The position numbers and the translations under genes were made by a program. From Chloroflexota bacterium (GTDB lineage Bacteria; Chloroflexota; Dehalococcoidia; UBA1151), in the NCBI GenBank assembly GCA_022561735.1, contig JADFQR010000016.1, positions 1-11,476 of the forward strand: a DNA stretch of 11,476 nucleotides. Reading direction: 5' to 3'. A model generated the notes under the pieces. That model was given only the letters and a program-made list of their open reading frames with translations, had not been told where the DNA came from and did no database searches. Positions 1 through 7,788 of the stretch are shown piece after piece; positions within the stretch are counted from its first letter, which is position 1, and every line of letters begins with the position of its first letter.

Positions 1-1
1 G

Positions 2-334
2 GTTCCCCTGCACAGGTCGCGACTCAGATCGCGCGGGTACAACCAGGCCGAGCTACTGGCACGCCCGGTCGCTGATCTCATAGGTGCGCCGTTGCGGACC
101 GATCTGCTGCGCCGCATCGCCGGCTCGCCGCCGCAGTCCGGTGCGAGGGACGAGGCAGAGCGCGCTGCCAGGATGCTGGGCGCATTTGAAGCCGCACCAG
201 GCGTCGATGGCCTTCACATCCTCCTGGTTGACGATGTCGCGACCACGGGCAGCACGATCAACAGCGCAGCGCAAACGCTCCTGGACGCCGGTGCGTGGGG
301 TGTGTCCGCTCTTGTCCTGGCCCGAGAGCTTTAA
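2..334 (+). CDS. ComF-family phosphoribosyltransferase, 3' part
   Basis: The reading frame is open from base 2 to the TAA at 332-334. It gives 110 residues, and the start lies outside the window. It opens with VPLHRSRLRSRGYNQAELLA, the conserved block of ComF proteins, followed by PQ and R-x-x-x-x-x-GAF positions. Near the end is the PRPP-binding loop ILLVDDVATTGSTINSAA, the hallmark of type I phosphoribosyltransferases. ComF proteins are cytoplasmic. In naturally competent bacteria they are needed for DNA uptake, but in many genomes ComF is a lone PRTase-like protein of unclear substrate. The missing N-terminus normally carries a zinc-binding cysteine cluster, which cannot be checked here. 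The family call is firm; a role in competence is only inferred from the family. The next gene starts 162 bp downstream on the same strand and probably has its own promoter. Confidence 0.9.
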   Translation, partial: VPLHRSRLRSRGYNQAELLARPVADLIGAPLRTDLLRRIAGSPPQSGARDEAERAARMLGAFEAAPGVDGLHILLVDDVATTGSTINSAAQTLLDAGAWGVSALVLAREL

Positions 335-483
335 CGACTGCTCAGACGATCTTCTTTCCTACGTCGCAGGGGATGTTTCATCGTACAGATGCGCCCGTGA
401 ATGTTTTTGAGTTGATTCTCTCGATCACGCCTCGAGGCCCAGACCGCCTGCCGGTCCCCGCAATTCTCGGCTGTCCGGCGTTG

Positions 484-489
484 TACGAT
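484..489 (+). promoter_or_regulatory. Possible -10 element (TACGAT) for the HAD gene
   Basis: TACGAT matches TATAAT at 4 of 6 positions and ends 7 nt before the GTG at 497. Transcription would therefore begin at or next to the start codon, giving a leaderless mRNA. No convincing -35 box is seen at 16-18 nt spacing. The absence of any ribosome binding site before this GTG supports the idea, but a six-base match alone is weak. Confidence 0.3.
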
Positions 490-496
490 TCAGCAC

Positions 497-1228
497 GTGA
501 CCTCACCGATTCGCGCTGTCTTTTTCGACCTGTATGACACCCTTATCGGCTTCGACCCTCCGCGCGATGTGATCCAGGGACGCGCCCTGAGCTCCTTCGG
601 ATTTGAGTCCGATAAAGCGGGGATCGATGCCGGTTACGCCCTTGCCGACGCGCTGATGGCGGAGCAGACGGCTCAAGCGCCGTTGAGTGCGCTGTCTGCC
701 ACTTCACAGGCGGACTTCTTCGCCCAGTACGAGCAGCTCATCCTGCGCGGTGCCGGGCATGACGTGGACCTGGAGACAGCGGCCGATGTCTGGAGGGCCG
801 TGCGAAAACAGGAGTACGGTTTCGCCCTTTATGACGACGTTGCGCCAGCGCTGGACGCTCTCAGGTCCGGCGGATACATCATCGGCGTCGTGACAAACAT
901 GAGCCGACCCGGCGTTGAAGTGGCCGAGAGCATGGGGTTCAGCGACCGCGTGGACTTTACCCTGAGCTCGATGGACGTCGGCGCCAGTAAACCGGACCCG
1001 AAGATGTTCATGGCGGCCCTGTCCCGAGCGGGCGTCAGTGCGAACGAGGCGGCGCATGTGGGCGACCAGTTAGAGACCGATATCGAAGGCGCAAGGGCCG
1101 CCGGGATCAACCCGGTCTTAATAGACCGCCACGAAGCATTGCCGGGATACAGCGACTGCCCGCGCATCAAGAGCCTCCTGGAGCTGCCCCGGGTGCTTGA
1201 GTCGTTCCAGGAGTCAGGGCGGGCCTGA
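497..1228 (+). CDS. HAD-superfamily hydrolase (subfamily IA-like)
   Basis: This is a 243-aa cytoplasmic protein with the four HAD motifs in order. Motif I is FFDLYDTL with nucleophile D11. Motif II is VVTNMS with T133. Motif III is the lysine of ASKPDPKMF, K165. Motif IV is GDQLETD with D190 and D195. The cap between motifs I and II (about residues 20-105) is helical, as in subfamily IA. The second aspartate of the usual DxD motif is Tyr13. Family members with DxY include L-2-haloacid dehalogenases and many unassigned hydrolases, so a phosphatase call is not secure. The GTG start sits five codons before the first core strand and has no Shine-Dalgarno sequence. A TACGAT lies 7 nt upstream, consistent with a leaderless mRNA. 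The substrate is unknown. The gene converges on mfd across a 160-bp gap. Confidence 0.85.
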   Translation: MTSPIRAVFFDLYDTLIGFDPPRDVIQGRALSSFGFESDKAGIDAGYALADALMAEQTAQAPLSALSATSQADFFAQYEQLILRGAGHDVDLETAADVWRAVRKQEYGFALYDDVAPALDALRSGGYIIGVVTNMSRPGVEVAESMGFSDRVDFTLSSMDVGASKPDPKMFMAALSRAGVSANEAAHVGDQLETDIEGARAAGINPVLIDRHEALPGYSDCPRIKSLLELPRVLESFQESGRA

Positions 1229-1388
1229 CCAGATATCCCAAAATCGCCCATTACTTATATGAAGACCGCAATCGGTCCATCCGCCCGTAATTCCCACCCG
1301 CACGGCAACAAATAACGGGGGTAGGTTGCGGGGAATCGTCGCCGGTCTACTTCGCTCGATGGCGCGCTACGGCCGGGGCGAGAATTCG
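1229..1388. other. Convergent intergenic region with weak inverted repeats
   Basis: This 160-bp gap separates the 3' ends of the HAD gene and mfd and codes for nothing I can support. It holds a short perfect hairpin, GACCG-CAAT-CGGTC (1264-1277). It also holds an imperfect inverted repeat in which CCCGT-A-ATT (1284-1292) faces AAT-A-ACGGG (1311-1319) across an 18-nt loop with one mismatch. Neither is followed by a clear T-run on either strand. They might help end transcription from both sides, but they are not convincing intrinsic terminators. Confidence 0.25.
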
Positions 1389-4300
1389 CTAAGTTCCGCC
1401 AGCGGCCGCGCCGGCATCGGCCAGGACGGACAGGTACTGCTGTCGGAATCGACCGAGTTCCTCGATCGTCCAGGTCAACTCTTCACGCCATTCCGGATCG
1501 TCACGGTCAATCTCCAGGCGGATCTGCATATGGCCGACCGTCACCCCGCGGCCGAGCGCCTTTTGCAACGCAGCCCGCGCGCCTCCGGTCGGTTCGTCCA
1601 GGGAAAGAGTGGCGCGGTCGTCGGTAGCGACCACCGCGTTCACGCCGCTCGCCTCGGCCAGCACCCGTAACTTTGCGGTGTACAACAGCACCGTGACCGA
1701 TCCGGGGACGCGTCCGAACCGGTCCTCAAGTTCCGCCTCCAGGTCATCGACCGCTTTCAACTCACGAATCGCGGCGAGGCGCTGGTAGATATCGAGTCGT
1801 TCCGCCAGGTCTTCCACGTAGTAGTCCGGGATCAGCGCTTCGACACCGAGGTCAACCCGCACGGTGGAGAACTGCGGGGGCGGCTCCGGCGCGTCCCGGC
1901 CCTCACGTTCAGCGCGTGCCGCCTCAACCGCCCGGGCCAGCAGCGACGTGTACAGGTCAAACCCGATCGCCGCTATGTGGCCGCTCTGTTGATCGCCAAG
2001 GATGTTCCCGGCGCCCCTGATCTCAAGGTCACGCATGGCGATCTGGAATCCGGCGCCGAGTTCGGTGGCCGCCAGGATGGTGCTGAGGCGCTGGTCCGCC
2101 TGTTCCGTCAGTTGCTTGCCCTGCGGCACAAGGAAGTAGGCGTACGCCCGGTTGGCGCCGCGCCCGACGCGCCCGCGCAACTGGTAAAGCTGCGCCAGCC
2201 CGAAGGTGTCAGCGCGGTCAACGATGATGGTGTTCACGTTCGGCAGGTCCAGACCGCTCTCGATGATGGTTGTGCAGACCAGCACGTCGTACTCGCGCGC
2301 CCCAAACGCGGTCATCACCTTTTCAAGCTGGTCCTCCCGCATCTGACCGTGGCCGATAACAATCCTGGCCTCCGGCACCAGTTGCTGGAGCTTGTACGCC
2401 GTGTGCTCGATGTTCTTGACCCGGTTGTGTACGAAGAACACCTGCCCGCCGCGGTCCATCTCCCTGAGGATCGCCTCGCGCGTCAGGTCGTTGCTCTCCT
2501 CCGAGATGTACGTCTTGATCGGCAATCGCTCCTCGGGCGGCGTCTCCATCATGCTCATGTCGCGCACACCGGCGAGCGACAGGTGAAGGGTGCGCGGTAT
2601 AGGCGTGGCGGACATCGCAAGCACGTCCACCTCAGCGCGGAGACGCTTCAGACGCTCCTTGTGGATCACGCCGAAACGCTGTTCTTCGTCGATCACCACC
2701 ATGCCCAGGTTCTTAAACGAAATATCGCGTTGCAACATGCGATGCGTGCCGATGCAGATGTCGATCTCGCCCGACGCTAAGTCCCGGGCAATTTGTTTCT
2801 GTTCTTCATCGGACCTGAACCGGCTCAACACGTCAACGCGGACAGGGAACGCGCTCAGGCGGTCTGAGAAGGTCTCGTAATGTTGCTGCGCCAGGACGGT
2901 TGTTGGCACGAGGATCGCCACCTGCCGTCCGCTCTCGACCACCTTGAACGCCGCCCGCAACGCCACCTCTGTCTTGCCGTAACCGACATCGCCACAGACA
3001 AGGCGATCCATCGGACGCGGCGCCTCCAGATCAGCCTTTACGTCCGCTATCGCACTCAACTGGTCCGGCGTCTCTTCGTACGGAAAGCTGTCCTCAAGCC
3101 GGTCCTGCCACGGCGTGTCCGGACCGGTCTGGAGTCCCTGAACTATTTCACGAGAGGCGTACAGGGCTATCAGTTCCGCTGCGACCTGCTCCGTCGCCCG
3201 GCGCACACGGGCCTTCGCCCGGGTCCATTCCTGGGTCCCGAGGCGCGTCAAACGGGGCGGGGCGTCGGCAGCGCTGCGATACAGGCTTAGCCGGTCAACG
3301 TGCTCGGTGGGAACGTACAGACGGTCATCGTCCGCGTACTCGATCAGCAGATATTCCCTGCCTTCGCCCTTCGCAGCCTCGGCCCCGATGAACCGTCCCA
3401 CACCGTGTTCGATATGGACGACGAAGACGCCCGGTTTCAGATCGCTTAGCTTCGCGCCCCGCCTGATCGGTCTCCGGCGTACCCTGCGCCGTTCTTTGGA
3501 CACGCCGAACACTTCGCGATCGGTGAACAGCGCCAGCGGGCTTTCGCCGACCGGGGACATGATGAACCCCTCGCGAAGCTGTCCCTGGACAAATGTCACC
3601 GTTTCCGGCGCCGGATTCGGAGAGTCACCCTTCGCCACCTTGTGCGGCATCCCCCGGTCACTCGCCATCTCGGAAAGCCGTGCAGAGTGCTGCGTCAAAA
3701 CCACCACCCGGTACCCGGCGGCACGGCGGCGTTCTATCTCATCAAGCGCCTTTTCCGCAGCTCCGCCAGAGACCGGGGAGAGATCAAACGGCAGCCGCTC
3801 GGCAGACCCCGGTAATCGGTCATCGTCGACGCCGTAAGGCGAGATCGCGACCGACCGTTTGTGGCGGTTGAACGCATCCGAGATTAAGCCCCAGTCAAGG
3901 TGCGGCTGCGGAAAATTAACCGGGATTTCGCCCCGGGCGACCTTGGTGGTCCGAAGTTGATCGAGTCGCCTGTCCGCGGACCGGGCCGCGTCCTCAACGG
4001 CGCTTGGCCGCTGGATGACCAGCAGCGCGCCGGGCGGCAGATAATCAAAGAGCGATCCGTGGTTGAAAAGGCCGCTGTAGAAGGACAACTCCTCACGAAT
4101 CTCGCCGCGAAGCGCCCGTCCCAGCTCCTCAGTGATCCGATCACGCACCCGTTCAGCGCGTCCCGAAAAGTCGATCCCACCGATCAGTCCACGCACCCGT
4201 TCGGCGTCGGACCGCAGCGGCAGCGTTTCTTCTGCGGGAACGATCGTGACCACGGTTGCTGGCTCAACCGAGCGTTGCGTCTCCGGGTCGAACACCCGGA

Positions 4301-4925
4301 TGCTTTCCACTTCGTCGCCGAAAAATTCGATGCGATACGGCACATCGGACGAAACCGGAAACACGTCCAGGATGCCGCCTCGACGGCTCATCGTCCCCGG
4401 TATCTCTACCGTTGGTTCGACCTCGTACCCGATCTCCAGCCACGTCGCAACGAGCCTGTCCGGGGCGGACACATCCCCCACCTTCACCTGGTACGAACCG
4501 GCCCGGAATACCCCCGGCTCCAGCGTTTTCTGTGACGCAGCCAGTGCAGAGACGACGATGATGGGCGGCCGGGGCGCAAGCCGGTCTTCAAGCGCCGCAA
4601 GGGAACGGATCCGCTGGTGGGTAGCGCCGCGGTCAGGGCTCAGCCGCTCAAAAGGGAGCGTCTCGGTTTCCGCGAACTGGAAAACGGGGGCGTCTTCACC
4701 GAGCCATGTGAAGAGTTGATCGGTCAGTCGCCGTGCGGTTTCTGGCTGAGGTGTGACAACGACGACGGGCGCGCCAAACGCGCGCCACAGCGCCCCAACC
4801 ACGTACGGGGTGGGCGCATCGGGCGCTATTAACACCTCGCGGGACTCAGGCGCCCGGAGGCGGTCTATCAGCTCCTGGAAACGCTCGCTCTCTGAGAGCA
4901 GAGGCAGGAGGGCTGAAAGGGTCAT
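1389..4925 (-). CDS. mfd: Transcription-repair coupling factor Mfd
   Basis: This is an 1178-aa superfamily 2 DNA translocase. It displaces RNA polymerase stalled at lesions and recruits UvrA for strand-specific excision repair. In order it shows a UvrB-like N-terminal module with EPTVEIPGTMSRRGGILDVF and RIEFFGDEVESIRVFD (about 170-220). The CarD-like RNA-polymerase-interacting domain follows with FVVHIEHGVGRF (about 500-511). The motor has Walker A GDVGYGKT (645-652), DEEQ (746-749), SATPIPRT (772-779) and QLRGRVGR (915-922). The TRG region follows, then a C-terminal D7 domain. All key motor residues are present. The frame is open upstream to an ATG at 5022-5024. I chose the ATG at 4923-4925 because MTLSALLPLL begins the family homology, the length then matches B. 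subtilis Mfd (about 1177 aa), and the 33-aa extension looks non-homologous. Neither start has a Shine-Dalgarno sequence. The gene is divergent from proB. Confidence 0.97.
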   Translation of the reverse strand: MTLSALLPLLSESERFQELIDRLRAPESREVLIAPDAPTPYVVGALWRAFGAPVVVVTPQPETARRLTDQLFTWLGEDAPVFQFAETETLPFERLSPDRGATHQRIRSLAALEDRLAPRPPIIVVSALAASQKTLEPGVFRAGSYQVKVGDVSAPDRLVATWLEIGYEVEPTVEIPGTMSRRGGILDVFPVSSDVPYRIEFFGDEVESIRVFDPETQRSVEPATVVTIVPAEETLPLRSDAERVRGLIGGIDFSGRAERVRDRITEELGRALRGEIREELSFYSGLFNHGSLFDYLPPGALLVIQRPSAVEDAARSADRRLDQLRTTKVARGEIPVNFPQPHLDWGLISDAFNRHKRSVAISPYGVDDDRLPGSAERLPFDLSPVSGGAAEKALDEIERRRAAGYRVVVLTQHSARLSEMASDRGMPHKVAKGDSPNPAPETVTFVQGQLREGFIMSPVGESPLALFTDREVFGVSKERRRVRRRPIRRGAKLSDLKPGVFVVHIEHGVGRFIGAEAAKGEGREYLLIEYADDDRLYVPTEHVDRLSLYRSAADAPPRLTRLGTQEWTRAKARVRRATEQVAAELIALYASREIVQGLQTGPDTPWQDRLEDSFPYEETPDQLSAIADVKADLEAPRPMDRLVCGDVGYGKTEVALRAAFKVVESGRQVAILVPTTVLAQQHYETFSDRLSAFPVRVDVLSRFRSDEEQKQIARDLASGEIDICIGTHRMLQRDISFKNLGMVVIDEEQRFGVIHKERLKRLRAEVDVLAMSATPIPRTLHLSLAGVRDMSMMETPPEERLPIKTYISEESNDLTREAILREMDRGGQVFFVHNRVKNIEHTAYKLQQLVPEARIVIGHGQMREDQLEKVMTAFGAREYDVLVCTTIIESGLDLPNVNTIIVDRADTFGLAQLYQLRGRVGRGANRAYAYFLVPQGKQLTEQADQRLSTILAATELGAGFQIAMRDLEIRGAGNILGDQQSGHIAAIGFDLYTSLLARAVEAARAEREGRDAPEPPPQFSTVRVDLGVEALIPDYYVEDLAERLDIYQRLAAIRELKAVDDLEAELEDRFGRVPGSVTVLLYTAKLRVLAEASGVNAVVATDDRATLSLDEPTGGARAALQKALGRGVTVGHMQIRLEIDRDDPEWREELTWTIEELGRFRQQYLSVLADAGAAAGGT

Positions 4926-4993
4926 CCAGTCCGTTCTACGGGTTGTGCTCGCAAGCCGAAAAAGCCAGCATCGTCGGCCGGCCAGGCCATTTG

Positions 4994-4999
4994 ATGATA
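4994..4999 (-). promoter_or_regulatory. Possible -10 element (TATCAT) for mfd
   Basis: On the minus strand the sequence reads GGGTTATCATC here, with TATCAT matching TATAAT at 5 of 6 positions. It would place the mRNA start near 4987, about 60 nt before the chosen mfd ATG and inside the extra N-terminal extension of the longer frame. That agrees with the shorter start. No good -35 box is visible, so this stays tentative. Confidence 0.3.
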
Positions 5000-5080
5000 A
5001 CCCTACAAAGGCACGATCCGCCATACCGGCGCTGCGTTGGGATCAGCGATTCTCCAGTGATTCTAAGGATGAGGGGCCGG

Positions 5081-5086
5081 TATAAT
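5081..5086 (+). promoter_or_regulatory. -10 element (TATAAT) of the proBA cluster
   Basis: A perfect TATAAT consensus lies 73 nt before the proB ATG, within CCGGTATAAT (5077-5086). The predicted mRNA start is near 5093, giving a leader of about 67 nt with no evident Shine-Dalgarno sequence or attenuator. The -35 region is poor: the best candidate, GTGATT, has 18-nt spacing and 3 of 6 matches. The same CCGGTAYAAT string recurs at 11397-11406. Confidence 0.55.
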
Positions 5087-5159
5087 TCACTCTGATCGAA
5101 ATCCTGCCCACCAACCGCGCAGCTTTGCTGCCAGGCAACCCCCTCTGAACGGTCCCGTC

Positions 5160-6470
5160 ATGAGTGAACAAGCCAGCAAGTCAGCGCGCGTCCGGGACCG
5201 TCGCAACCGGCTCGTGGTCAAACTGGGCACGAACCTCCTCACCAACGGCGGCGAGAATCTCGATATCGAGCTCATGTCCGGCCTGGTGGCGCAGATCGCA
5301 GCATTGATGGAGGCCGGCCACGAGATACTGGTTGTAACCTCGGGCGCTGTCGCAGGAGGTCGCAGGGTGGTTGCCCGGCGGGCCAGGACCGAGCAGCCCC
5401 GAACAGGCGATGTACCCGGAAGACAGGTGCTCGCGGCGCTGGGAATGCCCGAGCTGATGCGCACCTACGATGAGTTGTTCGCCGGACACGGCATCGCCGT
5501 GGCGCAGGCGCTTATTTCACGACCGGATATCGCCAACCGCCAGCGTTATCTCAACGTCCGCAACACTCTTGAATCCCTGTTGAACATCGGCGCTGTCCCG
5601 ATCATCAATGAGAACGACGTCGTGACGGTAGAGGAACTGGAAGGCGATGTGTTTGGCGACAACGACCGGCTTTCCGCCTCGATAGCCAACGCCGTCAACG
5701 CAGACGGTTTGCTCCTGCTCGGTCACGAGGATGGGCTGTTTACCGCCGACCCGAACGTAGACCCATCGGCAACACGAGTTGAACTGGTCGAGCATATCGG
5801 TGACGAGATCGAGGCGATGGCCGGAGACGCCCGCGACGGGCGAGGGCAGGGCGGTATGCGCAGTAAGGTGGAGGCCGCACGAATGGCCACCCGTTTCGGC
5901 GCGTACACGGTGATCGCCTCCGGGCGGACGCCGGATGTCATTCAGCGGATAGCGGACGGCGAGCGGATCGGCACAAGGTTTGAGCCAACCACCGGCCGCG
6001 TGGAAGGCTGGAAGCGATTCCTGCTTACCGGAACTGCGAGCAGCCGGGGGAGTGTCGTGATCGACCCGGGAGCGACTAAGGCGATCCGTTTTGGCGGCAA
6101 CAGCCTGCTACCGGCGGGGGTAGTTGGGGTTGACGGCCCGTTTGAACGGGGCGATAACATCACCGTGTTGGATCCGTCTCAGACCGTCGTCGCCTGGGGC
6201 ATCGCAAACTACCGGTCGGACGATATCAAACGAATCATGGGGGTCCGTTCTGACAGGATCAAGTCGATCCTCGGATACGGGTACGGCCCGGATATCGTGC
6301 ATCGCAACAACATGGCCCTTGCGGATAACGGACGGGAACATGATTCACTGATAGCCCGGAAGTCCGGGGAGCTCCAGGGCGGAGACGGTGGCGGGTCGCC
6401 ACAAAAACCCAGGAAAAGACCCGGGGAAAGACCCACGAAAAGGACGACGGAGAGAGCGAAAGGGATATGA
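5160..6470 (+). CDS. proB: Glutamate 5-kinase (G5K) with PUA domain and extended tail
   Basis: This 436-aa enzyme phosphorylates L-glutamate to gamma-glutamyl phosphate, the first and usually proline-inhibited step of proline synthesis. The amino-acid-kinase domain starts with VVKLGTNLLT (19-28). It has VTSGAVAGG (substrate Ser61), INEND (Asp153), FGDND (Asn168), GLFTADP and the nucleotide loop GQGGMRSK (229-236). A PUA domain follows (about 290-370; GATKAIRFGGNSLLPAGV). Two oddities stand out. The usual S/T-D dipeptide before the GLYTADP motif is Gly188-His189. After the normal end, PDIVHRNNMAL, there are about 50 extra residues that end in a basic tetrapeptide repeat. E. coli ProB is 367 aa. 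No Shine-Dalgarno sequence precedes the ATG. The stop overlaps proA by 4 bp (ATGA), so translation is probably coupled. Confidence 0.96.
   Translation: MSEQASKSARVRDRRNRLVVKLGTNLLTNGGENLDIELMSGLVAQIAALMEAGHEILVVTSGAVAGGRRVVARRARTEQPRTGDVPGRQVLAALGMPELMRTYDELFAGHGIAVAQALISRPDIANRQRYLNVRNTLESLLNIGAVPIINENDVVTVEELEGDVFGDNDRLSASIANAVNADGLLLLGHEDGLFTADPNVDPSATRVELVEHIGDEIEAMAGDARDGRGQGGMRSKVEAARMATRFGAYTVIASGRTPDVIQRIADGERIGTRFEPTTGRVEGWKRFLLTGTASSRGSVVIDPGATKAIRFGGNSLLPAGVVGVDGPFERGDNITVLDPSQTVVAWGIANYRSDDIKRIMGVRSDRIKSILGYGYGPDIVHRNNMALADNGREHDSLIARKSGELQGGDGGGSPQKPRKRPGERPTKRTTERAKGI
6399..6458 (+). repeat. Degenerate 12-bp tandem repeat, five units, inside proB
   Basis: Five consecutive 12-bp units lie in frame: CCACAAAAACCC, AGGAAAAGACCC, GGGGAAAGACCC, ACGAAAAGGACG and ACGGAGAGAGCG. 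They encode PQKP, RKRP, GERP, TKRT and TERA (ProB residues 414-433). The middle units are the most alike: AAAGACCC recurs exactly 12 bp apart at 6415-6422 and 6427-6434. The period is a multiple of three, so copy-number change would keep the frame. The array ends just before the purine-rich AAAGGGAT that may serve as the proA ribosome binding site. Confidence 0.7.
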
Positions 6471-7786
6471 CGGTTACTCTGAACATCGGTAACGCCGGGG
6501 AGACTGGCGATTCAGGTACGGAAAGCGGGTTGCATGCGCAGGCCACCGCGGCACGCGTAGCGGGAAAGACGCTCGCTTCCGCCGGGACTGACCAGAAGAA
6601 CGCCTTCCTGAATGCGCTGGCGGACTCCCTTGAGGCGCGGACCGAAGAGATCGTGGCCGCTAACGAACTTGACGTCACCGCAAGCGCTGCGAACGGGCTT
6701 GATGATCACATTGTTGACCGCCTGAAACTGGACGCCGGCAGGATCGCCAAGATCGCGGGAGACGTCCGGCATGTAGCGTCGCTGGATGATCCTGTCGGAG
6801 AGCAGATTGAGGCGACAACGCGACCCAACGGGTTGGCGATTGAGCGCGTTCGCATCCCTCTCGGGGTGATCGGCGTGATATACGAAAGCCGCCCGAACGT
6901 CACGGTTGATATCGCTGCTCTGTGCCTGAAGGCGGGGAACACCGTGGTGCTGCGGGGTGGCCGCGAGGCGATTAACTCAAACAGGATGCTGGCAGGAATC
7001 GCACGCGACGCCCTGGCATCATCCGGCCTGCCGGCAGACGCCGTGCAGTTCATCGACTCAACCGACCGCTCTATCGTCGCCGAAATGTTGAAGGCGCGTG
7101 GCCTGATAGACCTGCTGATCCCACGTGGCGGCGAGGCGCTCATCAACCGGGTACGGGATGAGGCGCGGGTGCCCGCGATCACCGGCGGAATCGGCGTCTG
7201 CCACACATATATCGACCGCGCGGCGGACCTGGAAAAGGCCGTTGCGATAGTGGTGAACGCCAAGACGCAGCGTCCCAGCGTGTGCAACGCGCTCGATACG
7301 GTGCTTATACACGAACGCGTCGCGCCTAACTTTTTGCCACCGATAGCCCGGCAACTGACCGATCGCGGCGTTGAGCTTCGCTGCGACGGTCGTTCGCTCG
7401 CCATACTTGAGCCGGCTGTCGGCAAACAACTCCTGCGGGCCGCCCGTGATGACGATTACGGCCAGGAGTTCCTCGCCCTGATAGCCTCGGTCAAGGTTGT
7501 CGATTCGATGGACGAGGCGTTTGACCACATAGACCGTTACGGCTCCGGCCATTCCGAGGCGATAGTGACTGAAGATGAGGAGGCGCGTGAGCGCTTTCTG
7601 TCAACGGTTGATGCCGCCGCCGTGTTCTCCAACACCTCCACCTATTTCCACGATGGTGGGGAGTTTGGACTCGGCGCCGAGGTAGCGATCAGCACCGACC
7701 GATTGCACGCCCGAGGCCCACTTGGCCTGCGGGAGATCACCACCTATAAGTGGGTCGTCCGCGGTGACGGCCAGGTACGCACATAG
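6467..7786 (+). CDS. proA: Gamma-glutamyl phosphate reductase
   Basis: This 439-aa member of the aldehyde dehydrogenase superfamily reduces gamma-glutamyl phosphate with NADPH to glutamate-5-semialdehyde, which cyclises to pyrroline-5-carboxylate. The cofactor side shows GVIGVIYESRPNVTVDIAAL (133-152) and KAGNTVVLRGGREA. LLIPRGGEALI follows at 216-226. The catalytic cysteine is Cys273 in TQRPSVCNALDT. The C-terminal block has YGSGHSEAIVTED and GLGAEVAISTDRLHARGPLG. The length is near the usual 415-420 aa, plus a variable N-terminal stretch of about 20 residues. The ATG overlaps the proB stop. GAAAGGGAT just upstream is a modest ribosome binding site, so coupling to proB is likely. ProA and ProB act in sequence and are thought to channel the labile acyl phosphate. 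Confidence 0.98.
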   Translation: MTVTLNIGNAGETGDSGTESGLHAQATAARVAGKTLASAGTDQKNAFLNALADSLEARTEEIVAANELDVTASAANGLDDHIVDRLKLDAGRIAKIAGDVRHVASLDDPVGEQIEATTRPNGLAIERVRIPLGVIGVIYESRPNVTVDIAALCLKAGNTVVLRGGREAINSNRMLAGIARDALASSGLPADAVQFIDSTDRSIVAEMLKARGLIDLLIPRGGEALINRVRDEARVPAITGGIGVCHTYIDRAADLEKAVAIVVNAKTQRPSVCNALDTVLIHERVAPNFLPPIARQLTDRGVELRCDGRSLAILEPAVGKQLLRAARDDDYGQEFLALIASVKVVDSMDEAFDHIDRYGSGHSEAIVTEDEEARERFLSTVDAAAVFSNTSTYFHDGGEFGLGAEVAISTDRLHARGPLGLREITTYKWVVRGDGQVRT

Positions 7787-7788
7787 CC

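Noticed and set aside
1977..2780. Long plus-strand open frame (267 codons) opposite mfd
   Set aside because: It lies wholly inside the conserved Mfd motor-coding strand. Its translation is Arg/His/Leu/Val-rich with no recognisable domain, as expected for the antisense shadow of a GC-rich gene.
3307..4719. Several overlapping plus-strand open frames opposite the N-terminal half of mfd
   Set aside because: Composition is Ser/Arg/Pro-rich and without fold-like pattern. The minus-strand Mfd homology is continuous here, so these are shadows.
6706..7552. Minus-strand open frames opposite proA
   Set aside because: proA is full length with all motifs on the plus strand. The antisense translations show no domain and no ribosome binding site.
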